This document shows, in pieces, positions 52,885-61,851 of a stretch of 64,000 nt of DNA. This stretch comes from Clostridium cellulovorans 743B. GTDB taxonomy: Bacteria; Bacillota; Clostridia; Clostridiales; Clostridiaceae. Location: contig NC_014393.1 in assembly GCF_000145275.1 (NCBI RefSeq), positions 1,674,001 to 1,738,000 of the forward strand, in the 5' to 3' direction. The translations under genes and the position numbers were made by a program. The notes under the pieces are model-generated. The model saw only the letters and a program-made list of their open reading frames with translations. It did no database searches and was not told the DNA's origin. Within the stretch, counting starts at the first letter, position 1, and the number at the start of each line of letters is the position of its first letter.

Positions 52885-53835
52885 TTAATCTGTATTATCA
52901 TAATTTGGGTCAGTTATTCTAGTAATGAATTTTTCTAATGGTGCAAAACCACTGATATATACCCTATCTAGAGTTACTAAACCATCAGATTTTTCAGACC
53001 ATCTGCCATCAGTAGTAAAGGCAAGGGAATAGCCTAACTGCGATACTAATGAGAGAGTATCTTGATTATAGCCACCATAAGGGTAAGCTATGTATTTTAC
53101 TTGTTTGTTTAATAACTTTTCGATAGCTTGTTTTGAATTTTCTAATTCTAATTTTTGTTGATCAACAGTTAATTGGTCAAGATGAGGATGATCAACTGTA
53201 TGACATTCTATGGACATGCCGTTTGCATTTAATTCTTTTACTTGGGTCGAATTTAAATATCCAGGCATTTTATCAATAAAATCTGATATTAAAAATATTG
53301 TAGCTTTAAAACCGAATTGTTTTAATATTGGGTATGCTGATGTGTAGTTGTCATCATAGCCGTCATCAAAGGTTAAAACTACAGATTTTTCTGGAATAGG
53401 ATAATCTTCGGTGTAATATTTATAAAGTTCATCTAAGGTTAAAGTTGTATAGTTATTATCTTTTAAATACTGCATTTGTGCTTTAAAGTTTTCCACTGGT
53501 AATCGTGCTGGATTTCCTTCTTCGTAAGCAATTGAATGATACATGATTACAGGAACACCTTGATTTGCTGCTTTGTAAGTTGTGGTTACTGTAGGATTAT
53601 TTACAGTAGCGTTATCGTTAATTCCAGGATTGTTAGCAGGTTTATCAGTGTTTTTCGTGGAGTTTTCTTCAATTTCTGTGTTGCTATTCTCTGACTTTTC
53701 TTTGTCTATATTAGTATTGTTTTGTTTTTCTTTTTTTACAACTGTGCTGTCAGTATTCTGAACTGTTGGGCTATTTGAACAACTACAAAGAAGTAAAAAG
53801 GATAATAGTACGGGAAAAATAATTTTTTTTTGCAA
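52885..53835 (-). CDS. Polysaccharide deacetylase lipoprotein
   Basis: A 316-residue protein. The lipobox LLCSC near residue 19 shows it is a lipoprotein. A 65-residue Asn/Thr/Lys-rich linker follows, then the NodB domain: GVPVIMYHSIAYEEGNPARL (about 95), VVLTFDDGYDDNYTSAYPIL (catalytic Asp and metal site), ECHTVDHPHL (the two metal histidines) and YIAYPYGGYNQDTL. It probably removes acetyl groups from peptidoglycan or a secondary wall polymer. It starts at TTG with TAGGAGG seven bases upstream and heads a two-gene operon. Confidence 0.92.
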   Translation of the reverse strand: MQKKIIFPVLLSFLLLCSCSNSPTVQNTDSTVVKKEKQNNTNIDKEKSENSNTEIEENSTKNTDKPANNPGINDNATVNNPTVTTTYKAANQGVPVIMYHSIAYEEGNPARLPVENFKAQMQYLKDNNYTTLTLDELYKYYTEDYPIPEKSVVLTFDDGYDDNYTSAYPILKQFGFKATIFLISDFIDKMPGYLNSTQVKELNANGMSIECHTVDHPHLDQLTVDQQKLELENSKQAIEKLLNKQVKYIAYPYGGYNQDTLSLVSQLGYSLAFTTDGRWSEKSDGLVTLDRVYISGFAPLEKFITRITDPNYDNTD

Positions 53836-53875
53836 AAAGAGTACCTCCTAAGAATTTATTCACTAAATGTACTGT

Positions 53876-53919
53876 TTTATAATACTATTATTTATTGGAT
53901 AAAAAAATAGTATTATAAA
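53876..53919. promoter_or_regulatory. 14-bp perfect inverted repeat upstream of the deacetylase gene
   Basis: TTTATAATACTATT and AATAGTATTATAAA flank 16 bases. It lies about 40 bases before the deacetylase start and after the end of the LysR gene. No U-run follows on the leftward strand, so an operator is as likely as a terminator. Confidence 0.45.
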
Positions 53920-54118
53920 TAATTTAAAAGAAATTTACTATTATACCTATTAAAATTCTTTATTGAAACCTATATAGCATAAAAATACTACCTAAAATAT
54001 AGCGTGCTAGAGTTAAACATTAACTTATTCATTAAGTTTATTAACATGGGGAATAGTGTTAAGAATAAAAACTTTTGCATTCAATATAGATTTCAATGAT
54101 ATATCTATATAACGGGAG

Positions 54119-54988
54119 CTATATTATATCAATAATATGTTTTGTATAGGAATCAACAGAAGGATTCTTTATTTTAGATTTATCAACAAATACATAACCG
54201 TTAACTATATAAGGGGAATAGTTATTAATTTTGACTTCTTTCAATTTGCCTTCAAAAATTAAATCTTTAGTCAATGATCTTAACATAAATGCATATCCAA
54301 AGCCCTCATATAGAAAATCCACAAGCTCAAGCATTTGGTCAACATAAAGCCTGTAATCAAGCTTTCGCTTTAGCTTAGTCTCCAGCCATTGATGAAAGTC
54401 GTTACCTAAGTCTGCTAGAAGTAAATTTAGAGTAGGTAATTGTTCCAAAGAAATTGTATCTAAAAATTCAGGGGAATTCTTTGTTACCAATATAAAATCA
54501 TCACTAAAAGTACCAATGCAATGTAGTTTAGTTGATTTTGGTTTTTGGTATACAAAGCCTATGTCAATGAGGTTATCCTCAAGCATTTCCATAAGTATAT
54601 TTGAATGGTTAATAACCACCTTTACGGAAGTGTCGTGGTTAGTGCCCATAAAGGATTTTGTTATCTTTTCAACATATCTATAATAGAGGGAATGAACAGC
54701 TCCTATTTTTATGGTGTTCTTATAATTATATTTGTGTAAATGAGAAATTCCTTCTTCTTCAATAGCTATTACTCTTTTGGCATAAGGTAAAAAGTTAGTT
54801 CCAAATTGAGTAAGTTCAACGTTTTTATTGGTTCTATTAAATAATGGGACTTGAAGATATTTTTCAAGCTCACCTATTCTATTTGATACTGTTGATTGAA
54901 CAATATTAAGTTTTTTAGCTGCTTTTGAAAAGTTTCTTGTTTCTGCTAGAATTACAAAGGTTTTGTAAAAATCGTAATTCAAAAACAT
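54119..54988 (-). CDS. LysR-family transcriptional regulator
   Basis: A 289-residue regulator. The N-terminal winged HTH reads YKTFVILAETRNFSKAAKKL, then VQSTVSNRIGELEKYLQVPL and FNRTNKNVELTQFG. The C-terminal two-lobe effector domain spans about 90-289. It is divergent from the aconitase-superfamily hydratase gene with 118 bases between the two starts, so by the usual LysR logic it probably controls that gene. The effector is unknown. Confidence 0.9.
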   Translation of the reverse strand: MFLNYDFYKTFVILAETRNFSKAAKKLNIVQSTVSNRIGELEKYLQVPLFNRTNKNVELTQFGTNFLPYAKRVIAIEEEGISHLHKYNYKNTIKIGAVHSLYYRYVEKITKSFMGTNHDTSVKVVINHSNILMEMLEDNLIDIGFVYQKPKSTKLHCIGTFSDDFILVTKNSPEFLDTISLEQLPTLNLLLADLGNDFHQWLETKLKRKLDYRLYVDQMLELVDFLYEGFGYAFMLRSLTKDLIFEGKLKEVKINNYSPYIVNGYVFVDKSKIKNPSVDSYTKHIIDII

Positions 54989-55106
54989 TTCCTCCTTTAC
55001 TATCGAAAATATGAATTAATATTATTCAAATAATTCACTATACAAATTAAAGTCTTTTATTTATAATAACAAGAGAGTGATTAAAATGTAAAGGAGAGCT
55101 TTGAAA

Positions 55107-57317
55107 ATGGTAAATTTGATTAAGCAAGGTGTTTATCTTTGTAATGGTGAATATAGAGAAGATTATAAAAGTGACATAAATATAGAAGAAGCTAAGAAAA
55201 ATACGATAGCATATAGTATTTTAAATAAACACAATACATCAGGAAATATGGATAACTTAAAAATTAAGTTTGATGCTATGGCTTCCCATGATATAACATA
55301 TGTAGGAATTATTCAAACTGCTAGAGCTAGCGGAATGACTGAATTTCCATTACCTTACGTATTAACTAACTGCCACAATAGTCTTTGTGCTGTAGGTGGA
55401 ACTATCAATGAAGATGACCACGTATTTGGTCTTTCAGCAGCAAAAAAATATGGTGGTATATATGTACCTGCTCACATAGCTGTTATTCATCAATATATGA
55501 GAGAGATGATGGCTCAATGTGGAAATATGATACTTGGATCAGACAGCCACACTCGTTATGGTGCTCTTGGAACTATGGCTGTAGGAGAAGGCGGACCAGA
55601 ACTTGTAAAACAATTACTAAACAAGACTTATGATATAGATTATCCAGAAGTTATAGCTGTTTATTTAGAAGGCAAGCCTGCACTAGGGGTTGGACCTCAA
55701 GACGTTGCTCTTGCAATAATAGGTGCAGTATTTAAGAATGCTTTTGTTAAGAATAAAGTTATGGAATTCGTTGGTCCTGGAATAAAAAATCTTTCTGTAG
55801 AATTCAGAAACGGAATTGATGTAATGACTACAGAAACTACTTGTTTATCTTCAATCTGGGCTACAGATGAAAAAGTTCAAGAATATTATAAGACTCATGG
55901 TAGAGCAGAAGCTTATGCTAAACTTGAGCCAGGTAGTGTAGCTTATTATGATGGTATGGTTAGAGTAGATTTAAGTAAAGTACAACCTATGATAGCATTA
56001 CCTTTCCATCCAAGTAATGTATATACTATAAAAGAATTAAATGAAAATGCAGAAGAAATTTTAAGAAATGTTGACGGAATCAGTTTAGCAGATAAAATTG
56101 TCGATGGTAAAATTTTAGTTGATCAAGGTATCGTAGCAGGATGTTCTGGTGGTACTTTTGAAAATATTACAAAGATGGCTGCTATTTTAGACGGAAAATC
56201 TGTAGGATCAGATTATTTCAACTTAAGCGTATATCCATCTAGTCAACCTGTATATTCAGAATTACTTAAAAACGGTGCAGCAGGTAAGTTAATGGAAAGT
56301 GGAGCTGTAATGAAAACTGCCTTCTGTGGACCATGCTTTGGTGCAGGAGACGTTCCAAATAACAACGGTTTTAGTATAAGACATACTACTAGAAACTTCC
56401 CAAGCAGAGAAGGTTCAAAACCGGGTGCAGGACAAATTGCTGCTGTAGCATTAATGGATGCAACATCTATAGCAGCAACAGCATTAAATGGTGGTATATT
56501 AACACCAGCTACTGAAGTTTATATACCAGAATTCTCAACAGCATATAGCTTTAATGGTAACATCTATGGAAATAGAGTATACCAAGGTTATGGCAAAGCA
56601 GATACAAGCTTAGATTTAAAATTTGGACCGAACATAACAGATTGGCCAAAGATGCCTCAATTAGCAGATAATATGCTATTAAAATTTGCTGCTGTAATCT
56701 ATGATGAAGTTACTACTACTGATGAATTAATTCCATCAGGAGAAACTTCTTCATACCGTTCAAATCCATTAAAATTAGCTGAGTTCACATTATCAAGAAA
56801 AGAGCCATTATATGTAGAAAGAGCAAAAGCTACACAAGCTTTAAATGGAGAATTACAAAATGGTGTAGTTCCAGAAGAATTAAAGAAGGTATTTGACCAA
56901 GTTGAAGCTACAGAAGATATGATAAAGAACACAGGTCTTGGTAGCGTAGTTTATGCAAACAAACCAGGTGACGGTTCTGCTAGAGAACAAGCAGCTTCAT
57001 GCCAAAAAGTTTTAGGCGGAACTGCTAATATAGCAGTAGAATACGCAACTAAGAGATATAGAAGCAATCTAATAAACTGGGGTATGCTTCCATTCACAAT
57101 TGATCAAGAAAACAGCGTTGGTATCGAAAACGGTGATTATGTTTTCGTTGAAGGCATAAGAGCAGCTGTAGAAGCTGGCAAAGAAGAAATCAAAGCTAAA
57201 CTTGTAGGTTCTAAAGGAGTTAAAGAAGTTACCCTTTACTTCAAGAACCTTACAAAGGATGAAAGAGATATAATCTTAGCTGGTTGTCTAATAAACTATT
57301 ACGGAAAAGATAAATAA
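55107..57317 (+). CDS. Aconitase-superfamily hydratase (YbhJ-like)
   Basis: A 736-residue relative of aconitase. It keeps the iron-sulfur and active-site blocks: LTNCHNSLCAVGG (about 88), SDSHTRYGALGTMAVGEGG (about 145), VAGCSGGTFENI (about 350), FCGPCFGAGD (about 410) and a TTRNFPSREGSKPG block in place of the aconitase SNRNFEGR loop. The swivel domain is at the C-terminus (GDGSAREQAAS, GSxxRE-type). Substrate unknown; it is neither typical AcnA nor isopropylmalate isomerase. The ATG at 55107 (AAGGAGA nine bases before) is preferred to the TTG at 55101. It is divergent from a LysR gene. Confidence 0.87.
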   Translation: MVNLIKQGVYLCNGEYREDYKSDINIEEAKKNTIAYSILNKHNTSGNMDNLKIKFDAMASHDITYVGIIQTARASGMTEFPLPYVLTNCHNSLCAVGGTINEDDHVFGLSAAKKYGGIYVPAHIAVIHQYMREMMAQCGNMILGSDSHTRYGALGTMAVGEGGPELVKQLLNKTYDIDYPEVIAVYLEGKPALGVGPQDVALAIIGAVFKNAFVKNKVMEFVGPGIKNLSVEFRNGIDVMTTETTCLSSIWATDEKVQEYYKTHGRAEAYAKLEPGSVAYYDGMVRVDLSKVQPMIALPFHPSNVYTIKELNENAEEILRNVDGISLADKIVDGKILVDQGIVAGCSGGTFENITKMAAILDGKSVGSDYFNLSVYPSSQPVYSELLKNGAAGKLMESGAVMKTAFCGPCFGAGDVPNNNGFSIRHTTRNFPSREGSKPGAGQIAAVALMDATSIAATALNGGILTPATEVYIPEFSTAYSFNGNIYGNRVYQGYGKADTSLDLKFGPNITDWPKMPQLADNMLLKFAAVIYDEVTTTDELIPSGETSSYRSNPLKLAEFTLSRKEPLYVERAKATQALNGELQNGVVPEELKKVFDQVEATEDMIKNTGLGSVVYANKPGDGSAREQAASCQKVLGGTANIAVEYATKRYRSNLINWGMLPFTIDQENSVGIENGDYVFVEGIRAAVEAGKEEIKAKLVGSKGVKEVTLYFKNLTKDERDIILAGCLINYYGKDK

Positions 57318-57394
57318 GACCTGTATTTTTATCAACAGGACTAAGTTTTTGAAGATAAAATAACTTTTTAAAATTGAAAACTTATATTAATAAT

Positions 57395-57433
57395 AAAGCT
57401 ACTTTCATTAGTTAACTGATGAAAGTAGCTTTT
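57395..57433 (+). terminator. Terminator after the hydratase gene
   Basis: AAAGCTACTTTCAT pairs with ATGAAAGTAGCTTT, with a small inner AGTT/AACT stem, followed by TATAG. Confidence 0.85.
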
Positions 57434-57497
57434 ATAGATAGCATCTATAAAAATTGTAGTTATTCATATATATAGTACTGAAGCTAAAGATAATAAA

Positions 57498-57962
57498 TTA
57501 TAATATTTCTAATATTTCTACTGTATAAATATCCTCAGGAGCATTGACTGTAACTATTTCTCCAGCCTTTTTGCCAGATAGTGCTTTGCCTAAATCTGAT
57601 TCTATACTTATGTACATATTTTCAGGATCTAAATCCATAGTCGTTACTAATGTTAATACGTCTTCATAATCATCTTCTATAAATCTAACTTTAGCTTTAG
57701 TATTAATTCCTAAAGTTGACTTATCTACAGTATGTTCATCTATTAAGGTAGCTGTTGAAATCATAGTTAATAAATATTGAATTCTATTATCATTTTCTCT
57801 ATAATTTGCACAAGCTTCTTTGTATTCTGCATTTTCAGATCTATCTCCGTGGGCTGCTGCAATTAGTTTTTCTTTTGCTATCTCAGCTCTTTTTACGGTC
57901 ATTCTATATTCTAATTCCTCCTGTAGTTTCTTCATGTTTTCTAATGTTAATTTATTATTCAT
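57498..57962 (-). CDS. greA: Transcription elongation factor GreA
   Basis: Rescues backtracked RNA polymerase by stimulating transcript cleavage. It has an N-terminal coiled coil with the acidic tip (AAHGDRSENAEYKEA, near residue 40; the DxxxE tip acts in the polymerase secondary channel) and a C-terminal FKBP-like domain (about 80-154, VSIESDLGKALSGKKAGE-like). The 154-residue length is standard. The ATG at 57962 has GGAGG ten bases upstream; the frame extends to 58034 without a site. It is monocistronic here, apart from other transcription genes. Confidence 0.93.
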   Translation of the reverse strand: MNNKLTLENMKKLQEELEYRMTVKRAEIAKEKLIAAAHGDRSENAEYKEACANYRENDNRIQYLLTMISTATLIDEHTVDKSTLGINTKAKVRFIEDDYEDVLTLVTTMDLDPENMYISIESDLGKALSGKKAGEIVTVNAPEDIYTVEILEIL

Positions 57963-58282
57963 AAAATTTAAACCTCCAATGAGACGGGTAATATTAATTG
58001 GATTTATAAAAGTATGATTACAATTTATAAACATATTCTTACTTAAATAATAATTTTAATATGTATTGATTAAGTTGTAAAGTATTGTATTTCGCTAAGA
58101 ATGTATATAACAAATACAATTTTTTATATACTTCTAATAAAGAATAGTGAGTTTTTAATATATCTCAAAATTTATGGACTAGTTTCAATAATAAAACTCA
58201 TAGATATGGTCAGCGGAAATAATTTTGATATTTTTATGAGAAATGATAAAATATCCTTAAGAATGCAAAGGAGAATACATTA
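57963..58282. other. Divergent intergenic region greA/holA
   Basis: 320 bases of AT-rich DNA that must hold both divergent promoters. Nothing beyond ordinary AT-rich promoter-like strings was seen. Confidence 0.45.
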
Positions 58283-59314
58283 ATGATAGACTTTTTAGTT
58301 CTTGAGGAGAATATAAAAAACAATAAAATTGATAATAAATATATATTGTTTGGTTTTAATGAAAGCTTAATCAAAGAAAATATAAGAAATATTTCTAAAA
58401 AGCAGTTAGATCCCAATTTTTTTGATTTAAATTATGTACAATTTGATGGTATTACATCAAAGGCTGAGGATATAATAAATTCTTGTGAGACCTTGCCTTT
58501 TATGGATTCAAAGAGAATTGTAGTTGTATATAGAGCAGTTTTTTTAGAGGACGATGGAAAACAACAAGGTGTTAGTGCGGAAGATACCTTCAAGAAAATA
58601 AGTGCTTATATAGATAAGGTGCCAGAACATTGCATCTTGATACTTTATTACGTTTTTGACGAGAAAAGAGATAAGGCAAGTAAAAAGATTAAGGCTCTTG
58701 AGAAAAAGTGTACAGTTGTTGAATTCAAACAACTTAAAAGTGCAACACTACAAAAAAAAGTTAAAGTACTTTTTGAGGAAAGAAACCAACCAATAGAAAA
58801 AGCAGAACTTTCACTTTTCTGTTCAGGGCTTGATAATAATATGGATATTATAATAAATGAAGTAGAGAAACTTTGTTGTTATGCTCTGGGAAGAACTATA
58901 ACAAAAGAAGATATTTTTCTTTTAGCTCCACCTAAAAGTGATAGTGATATCTTTAATCTAGTGGATTATGTTTCACAAAAGAATACAAAGGTAGCCTTGG
59001 ATATATTGAATGAACTTATATTTAGAGGTGAGAAGTTTCCTGTGATTCTATCTATGATAGAAAGACAGTTTAAAATAATATTAAGCCTGAAGCTTGGTTC
59101 AAAAAAAGGAAAGAATTTAGAAGTGCTTTCAAAGGAATTACATCTTAATCCTTATATAGCTGAAAAGATGATGGCACAAAGTAAAAAATTTACGGAAGAG
59201 AAATTGATGAAAATTTTAGGTCATTGCTTAGAAAGTGAAAGAATACTTAAAAGTTCTTCTGTGGATGTGAAAATAGAGCTAGAAAGGTTATTAATAAAGA
59301 TAGCTTTAGCTTAG
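58283..59314 (+). CDS. holA: DNA polymerase III, delta subunit
   Basis: The clamp-loader subunit that opens the beta sliding clamp. The 343-residue protein has the N-terminal ATPase-like fold without Walker motifs (YILFGFNESLIKENI), CETLPFMDSKRIVVVYRA near residue 75, LILYYVFDEKRDKASKK near 115 and the C-terminal collar domain (DSDIFNLVDYVSQKNTKVAL, AEKMMAQSKKFTEEKLMKIL). AAAGGAGA precedes the ATG. Its place upstream of rpsT and gpr fits the clostridial order. Confidence 0.93.
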   Translation: MIDFLVLEENIKNNKIDNKYILFGFNESLIKENIRNISKKQLDPNFFDLNYVQFDGITSKAEDIINSCETLPFMDSKRIVVVYRAVFLEDDGKQQGVSAEDTFKKISAYIDKVPEHCILILYYVFDEKRDKASKKIKALEKKCTVVEFKQLKSATLQKKVKVLFEERNQPIEKAELSLFCSGLDNNMDIIINEVEKLCCYALGRTITKEDIFLLAPPKSDSDIFNLVDYVSQKNTKVALDILNELIFRGEKFPVILSMIERQFKIILSLKLGSKKGKNLEVLSKELHLNPYIAEKMMAQSKKFTEEKLMKILGHCLESERILKSSSVDVKIELERLLIKIALA

Positions 59315-59546
59315 AAGGCCTAAATAGTAGATATAATAAAAACTTTAACAATAAATTAAGTATATCTACAGCATTTTATTGGAGGCATACATTATTATTT
59401 ATGGGTATCGTGAGCATTGGTGGCGTTGTAGAGGTTAATAAAGTTTTTTTGAAGAATCTTTTAAAAGATATCATAAGAAAGTGGAATTTTTACAATACCA
59501 CGTGAGCCCCATAAAAGAGTTGTTAAGTAGTATAGGAGGAAATTTT

Positions 59547-60098
59547 TTGAAGTTGGTATTTTTAATCGGAGATGGAGCAGTAGGAAAAATGACAGTTGGA
59601 CAAGAACTTATGAAAATTACAGGTTTACGATTATTTCACAATCATATGACCATCGAACCAGTTCTTGAAGTGTTTGGAGATTTTCATGGGAAAGCTATAG
59701 CTAGGATGAGAGAGGTTATTTTTGAAGAATTTGCGAACTCAAGTAACTATGGATTGATATTTACATATATATGGGCTTTTAATCAAAAGTCGGATTGGGA
59801 TTATATTGAGCATGTAACTAATATCTTTAGAAAAAATGGTGCTGATGTTTATTATGTGGAACTTGTTGCATCTCAAGAAGTGAGATTACAAAGAAATATT
59901 ACTGAAAATCGCTTAAAGCATAAGGCTTCAAAGAGAGATATTGAAAGTTCTAATCAAAGGCTAATCAATGATGACATGAATTATCGTTGTGTTAGCAATG
60001 ATGGTGAGATACTATTTGATAATTATATTAAAATTAACAATTCTAATCTTTCAGCAGAAAGTGTTGCAAAAATTATAAAAGAACACTTTGATTTATGA
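59547..60098 (+). CDS. P-loop kinase-like ATPase
   Basis: A 183-residue protein from the TTG at 59547, which has AGGAGG seven bases upstream; the open frame to 59481 has no ribosome site. It begins at once with the P-loop VFLIGDGAVGKMTVG and continues LFHNHMTIEPVLEVFGDFHG, a pattern seen in shikimate-kinase/zeta-toxin-like small ATPases. A lid-like basic stretch (NITENRLKHKASKRDI) is near residue 130. The phosphate acceptor is unknown. It interrupts the otherwise conserved holA-rpsT neighbourhood. Confidence 0.75.
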   Translation: MKLVFLIGDGAVGKMTVGQELMKITGLRLFHNHMTIEPVLEVFGDFHGKAIARMREVIFEEFANSSNYGLIFTYIWAFNQKSDWDYIEHVTNIFRKNGADVYYVELVASQEVRLQRNITENRLKHKASKRDIESSNQRLINDDMNYRCVSNDGEILFDNYIKINNSNLSAESVAKIIKEHFDL

Positions 60099-60229
60099 TT
60101 TTATAAAGAAGGTAAGAATAATATTTAATCCACGAAGCTCTTTAAATATATATTAAAGGAGTTTTTAATGACATCCATAGAAGAGTCGTATATTAGCCAC
60201 TATATTATTAAGAATAAATTAATATAAAA

Positions 60230-60260
60230 AGAAATAAAACCGGTCTTATAAAACCGGTTT
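60230..60260 (-). terminator. Terminator of rpsT
   Basis: AAACCGG and CCGGTTT around a 10-base loop; the leftward strand continues TTTTATTTC. Confidence 0.82.
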
Positions 60261-60267
60261 ATTTATC

Positions 60268-60528
60268 CTACATAGCTGATAATTTTGCTGATAATCTTGA
60301 CTTCTTTCTAGCAGCTTTGTTTGAATGTACTATTCCTTTTGAAGCCGCCATATCTAAAGCTTTAACTACATTGTTGAAGTTTGCCTTAGCTTCTTCAGCA
60401 TTTTTAGCATCAACAGCAACTTCGAACTTCTTTATAGTAGTTTTAAGAGCTGATTTGATCATTTTGTTTCTTAAAGTTTTCTTTTCGATAACTTTAATTC
60501 TCTTTTTAGCTGATTTAATATTTGCCAT
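60268..60528 (-). CDS. rpsT: 30S ribosomal protein S20
   Basis: An 86-residue, Lys/Ala-rich helical ribosomal protein that binds 16S rRNA in the small subunit. ANIKSAKKRIKVIEKKTLRN at the N-terminus and GIVHSNKAARKKSRLSAKL at the C-terminus are diagnostic. GGTGGTGAAA precedes the ATG on the leftward strand. It is divergent from gpr. Confidence 0.97.
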   Translation of the reverse strand: MANIKSAKKRIKVIEKKTLRNKMIKSALKTTIKKFEVAVDAKNAEEAKANFNNVVKALDMAASKGIVHSNKAARKKSRLSAKLSAM

Positions 60529-60763
60529 AATTTCACCACCTTTTTCTATAAGGTTTTACAGCTTGGGGAATTGCTGTTTAATCGAGTAACGTATGTATTA
60601 TATCACTTTATGCAAATTACTTCAAGGGAAAAAAATCAGAACCTATATTTTATTTAATTTACCTTAGAAATATTACCAAGAATATTAAAAAAAATATAAG
60701 AGATAATATATTTATAGGTAATGTTATAAGAAAATTACAATAAAATCCTAGGATGGTGAGTTT

Positions 60764-61735
60764 ATGTACAGTATAAGTACTGATTTAGCTGTGGAAGCTA
60801 AAGAATATATAGAACAGCAAAATAAAAGTGAGATAAACGGCGTTGAATATTTAGAAAAGGTTGATGATGATGTAAAAGTAGCTACAGTTAAAGTTTTAAC
60901 TGATGAAGGTGCAAAGACCTTAGGAAGACCGAAGGGTACCTATATCACTATAGACATTCCAAGTTATGCTCATTATGACTCAGATACTATGGATTCCTTG
61001 AGCAGGACAATGGCTAAGGAATTATCTCAATTAGTTAAGCTAGATAATAATGAGACAGCTTTGGTTGTAGGATTGGGTAATAGGATGGTAACACCAGATG
61101 CTTTAGGGCCTAAAGTTGTTTCAAAACTCATGGTAACCAGGCATTTAAAAGAATTGGTTCCTGAGTCAATTGATGATGATATTAGACCAGTTTGTGCTAT
61201 GGCCCCAGGGGTTCTTGGTACTACTGGTATAGAAACCGTTGAGATAATTAAGGGAGTTGTTGAAAAGATTAAGCCAAAGCTCATAATTTGTATTGATGCT
61301 TTAGCTAGTAGAAAATTAGATAGGGTGAATTCTACAATACAAATTGGAACTAGCGGTATATCACCTGGTGCAGGAATAGGAAATCACAGACTTTCGATAA
61401 GTGAAGAAGTTTTGGGTATACCGGTTATAGCAATTGGTGTTCCAACAGTAGTTCATGCTACAACTTTAGCTCATGATACAATAGAAATGGTATTAGATGA
61501 TCTTAGTAGCAAATCAACAGAGGGAAGTAGTTTTCATAGAGTAATTACTGAATTAAATGAAGATAAGGAAGCATTGATAAAAGAAATTTTAGCACCAAGA
61601 TTAGGTGATTTGGTAGTTACTCCAAAGGAAGTTGATCTTATTATAGAATCTCTATCAAAAATTATAGCTAATGCTATAAATATTTCATTGCAGCCAGCTC
61701 TTGATCTAGACGATATTAATAGGTATTTAAATTGA
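60764..61735 (+). CDS. gpr: Spore endopeptidase GPR
   Basis: Degrades small acid-soluble spore proteins during germination. It is made in the forespore as a zymogen. The N-terminal MYSISTDLAVEAKEYIEQ contains the self-cleavage region. Other family blocks are VGLGNRMVTPDALGPKVVSK near residue 95, MAPGVLGTTGIETVEII near 145, DALASRKLDRVNSTIQIGTS near 180 and PGAGIGNHR near 202. The 323-residue length is standard. It is followed by spoIIP as in other clostridia. A forespore sigma-G promoter is expected but was not resolved. Confidence 0.96.
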   Translation: MYSISTDLAVEAKEYIEQQNKSEINGVEYLEKVDDDVKVATVKVLTDEGAKTLGRPKGTYITIDIPSYAHYDSDTMDSLSRTMAKELSQLVKLDNNETALVVGLGNRMVTPDALGPKVVSKLMVTRHLKELVPESIDDDIRPVCAMAPGVLGTTGIETVEIIKGVVEKIKPKLIICIDALASRKLDRVNSTIQIGTSGISPGAGIGNHRLSISEEVLGIPVIAIGVPTVVHATTLAHDTIEMVLDDLSSKSTEGSSFHRVITELNEDKEALIKEILAPRLGDLVVTPKEVDLIIESLSKIIANAINISLQPALDLDDINRYLN

Positions 61736-61851
61736 TTTTCTAACACTAAGTCTGACAATGAAATTTTGATTTATTCAAATAAGTTTTAAATTTTCATTAA
61801 TCATATAAGTAAATCCTTTCTCATATCTTTTACATGAGGAGGGATTTACTT

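Noticed and set aside
59401..59502. 34-codon frame starting ATGGGTATCGTGAGC between holA and the P-loop gene
   Set aside because: GGAGG is 16 bases upstream, too far, and there is no terminator or recognisable motif. Not supported as a gene.
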